This document shows, piece by piece, positions 63,590 through 64,000 of a DNA stretch of 64,000 bases (positions are counted from its first letter, which is position 1; each line of letters opens with the position of its first letter). The position numbers and the translations under genes were made by a program. The stretch covers positions 1 through 64,000 of the forward strand of contig JAIOKI010000023.1 in assembly GCA_028335825.1 (NCBI GenBank), written 5' to 3'. This DNA is from Nosema muscidifuracis. Taxonomy: Eukaryota > Microsporidia > Nosematidae. Under the pieces are notes generated by a model, which was given only the letters and a program-made list of their open reading frames with translations, did not search any database and was not told where the DNA came from.

Positions 63590-64000
63590 AAACATCAATA
63601 TGGATATAATATATACAGTTGAGTTGTCAAGAGGCTAAAAGATTATTGAAAAAGTTAGAATTTTGATATATACATTAGAATTAGATGGAATTTAGAAGGT
63701 AATTTTGAGAAGTGAAACTCAGATAAAGAATCTAAACTTATTCTTCTAAAAAAAACAGTAAAGTAAGATTAAAAATTATTAAGTACGGTTAAGTTTGCAA
63801 TTATTGAAAAAAATCAAGGAAAAAGACAAAGTATTGAAGTGTTTTTATTGCGATAGACCAAGTTATGACTAAATGTTTATACAAGAAAGGCTAAAAAAAG
63901 AATATTAAAATGAAATCAATTTTTTATATCTAAATTTGAAAGTGAAAACTAAAATGACTCTAAATTTATATATAAAAGAAAATAAAACAAGAAGAATAGA
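63590..64000 (+). mobile_element. old Ty3/gypsy gag-region fossil, runs out of window
   Basis: A plus-strand remnant near 63.83-63.86 kb resembles a gag zinc knuckle (a CFYC start). It is followed by lysine-rich sequence to the window end. Several breaks; old. The remainder of any element lies outside. Confidence 0.4.

Noticed and set aside
1-64000. CRISPR array
   Set aside because: Tandem repeats here have no regular unique spacers, and the genome is eukaryotic.

Overview
The window looks like a piece of a very A+T-rich microsporidian nuclear genome. Three things point there. Uninterrupted genes of eukaryotic families are present (RNA polymerase III largest subunit, shared polymerase subunit RPB8, UTP6, GPN3, a cullin, a DNAJC9-like cochaperone, a TPA1/OGFOD1-like dioxygenase). 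Two hexokinases carry N-terminal signal peptides, a microsporidian hallmark. Most start codons have a CCC(C) or GGG(G) run within about 20 bases upstream, the start-associated motif known from microsporidia. I use that motif to choose several starts. The species is not determinable by eye. No tRNA, rRNA or CRISPR was seen.

Layout. (1) 1-25.5 kb is a housekeeping region. It holds a partial TPA1-like gene, two secreted hexokinase paralogues flanking a small secreted membrane protein, RPC1, UTP6, an ABCG half-transporter, a divergent pair (unknown / GPN3) sharing one G4 box, a DNAJC9-like gene, an acidic protein, RPB8, two small proteins, a cullin and a small membrane protein. Spacers are dense in short tandem repeats, including a 42-copy 9-bp minisatellite. 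(2) 26.3-27.8 kb holds a 192-aa membrane protein gene of unknown family inside a block that is duplicated at 59.7-61.2 kb. (3) 29-63.5 kb is an array of eight paralogues of one unrecognised cysteine-rich family with a C-terminal double-membrane hairpin. Three (B1-B3, +) are followed by A1-A3 (-), then, after about 7 kb of fossil Ty3/gypsy remains, A4-A5 (+). A4-A5 and their spacer are an inverted duplicate of the A1-A2-A3 arrangement.

The array is laced with LTR DNA. A 111-bp LTR family (TGTTG...CAACA) belongs to a Ty3/gypsy element at 44.3-47.9 kb. The same LTR insertion site, with the same 5-bp target duplication (ATAAA/TTTAT), is occupied in two paralogous spacers and empty in a third. In the two occupied spacers, unrelated host DNA lies between LTRs: a secreted-protein gene in one, the duplicated 192-aa gene in the other. 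A second family is represented by a ~400-bp solo LTR with target duplication GAATA/TATTC, shared by two spacers.

The best candidate for something undescribed is this whole system. It combines a multicopy, mosaic, cysteine-rich membrane protein family with a Kex2-like site and an array whose spacers exchange gene-bearing segments bounded by short LTRs. Function is unknown; everything beyond the visible sequence is inference.
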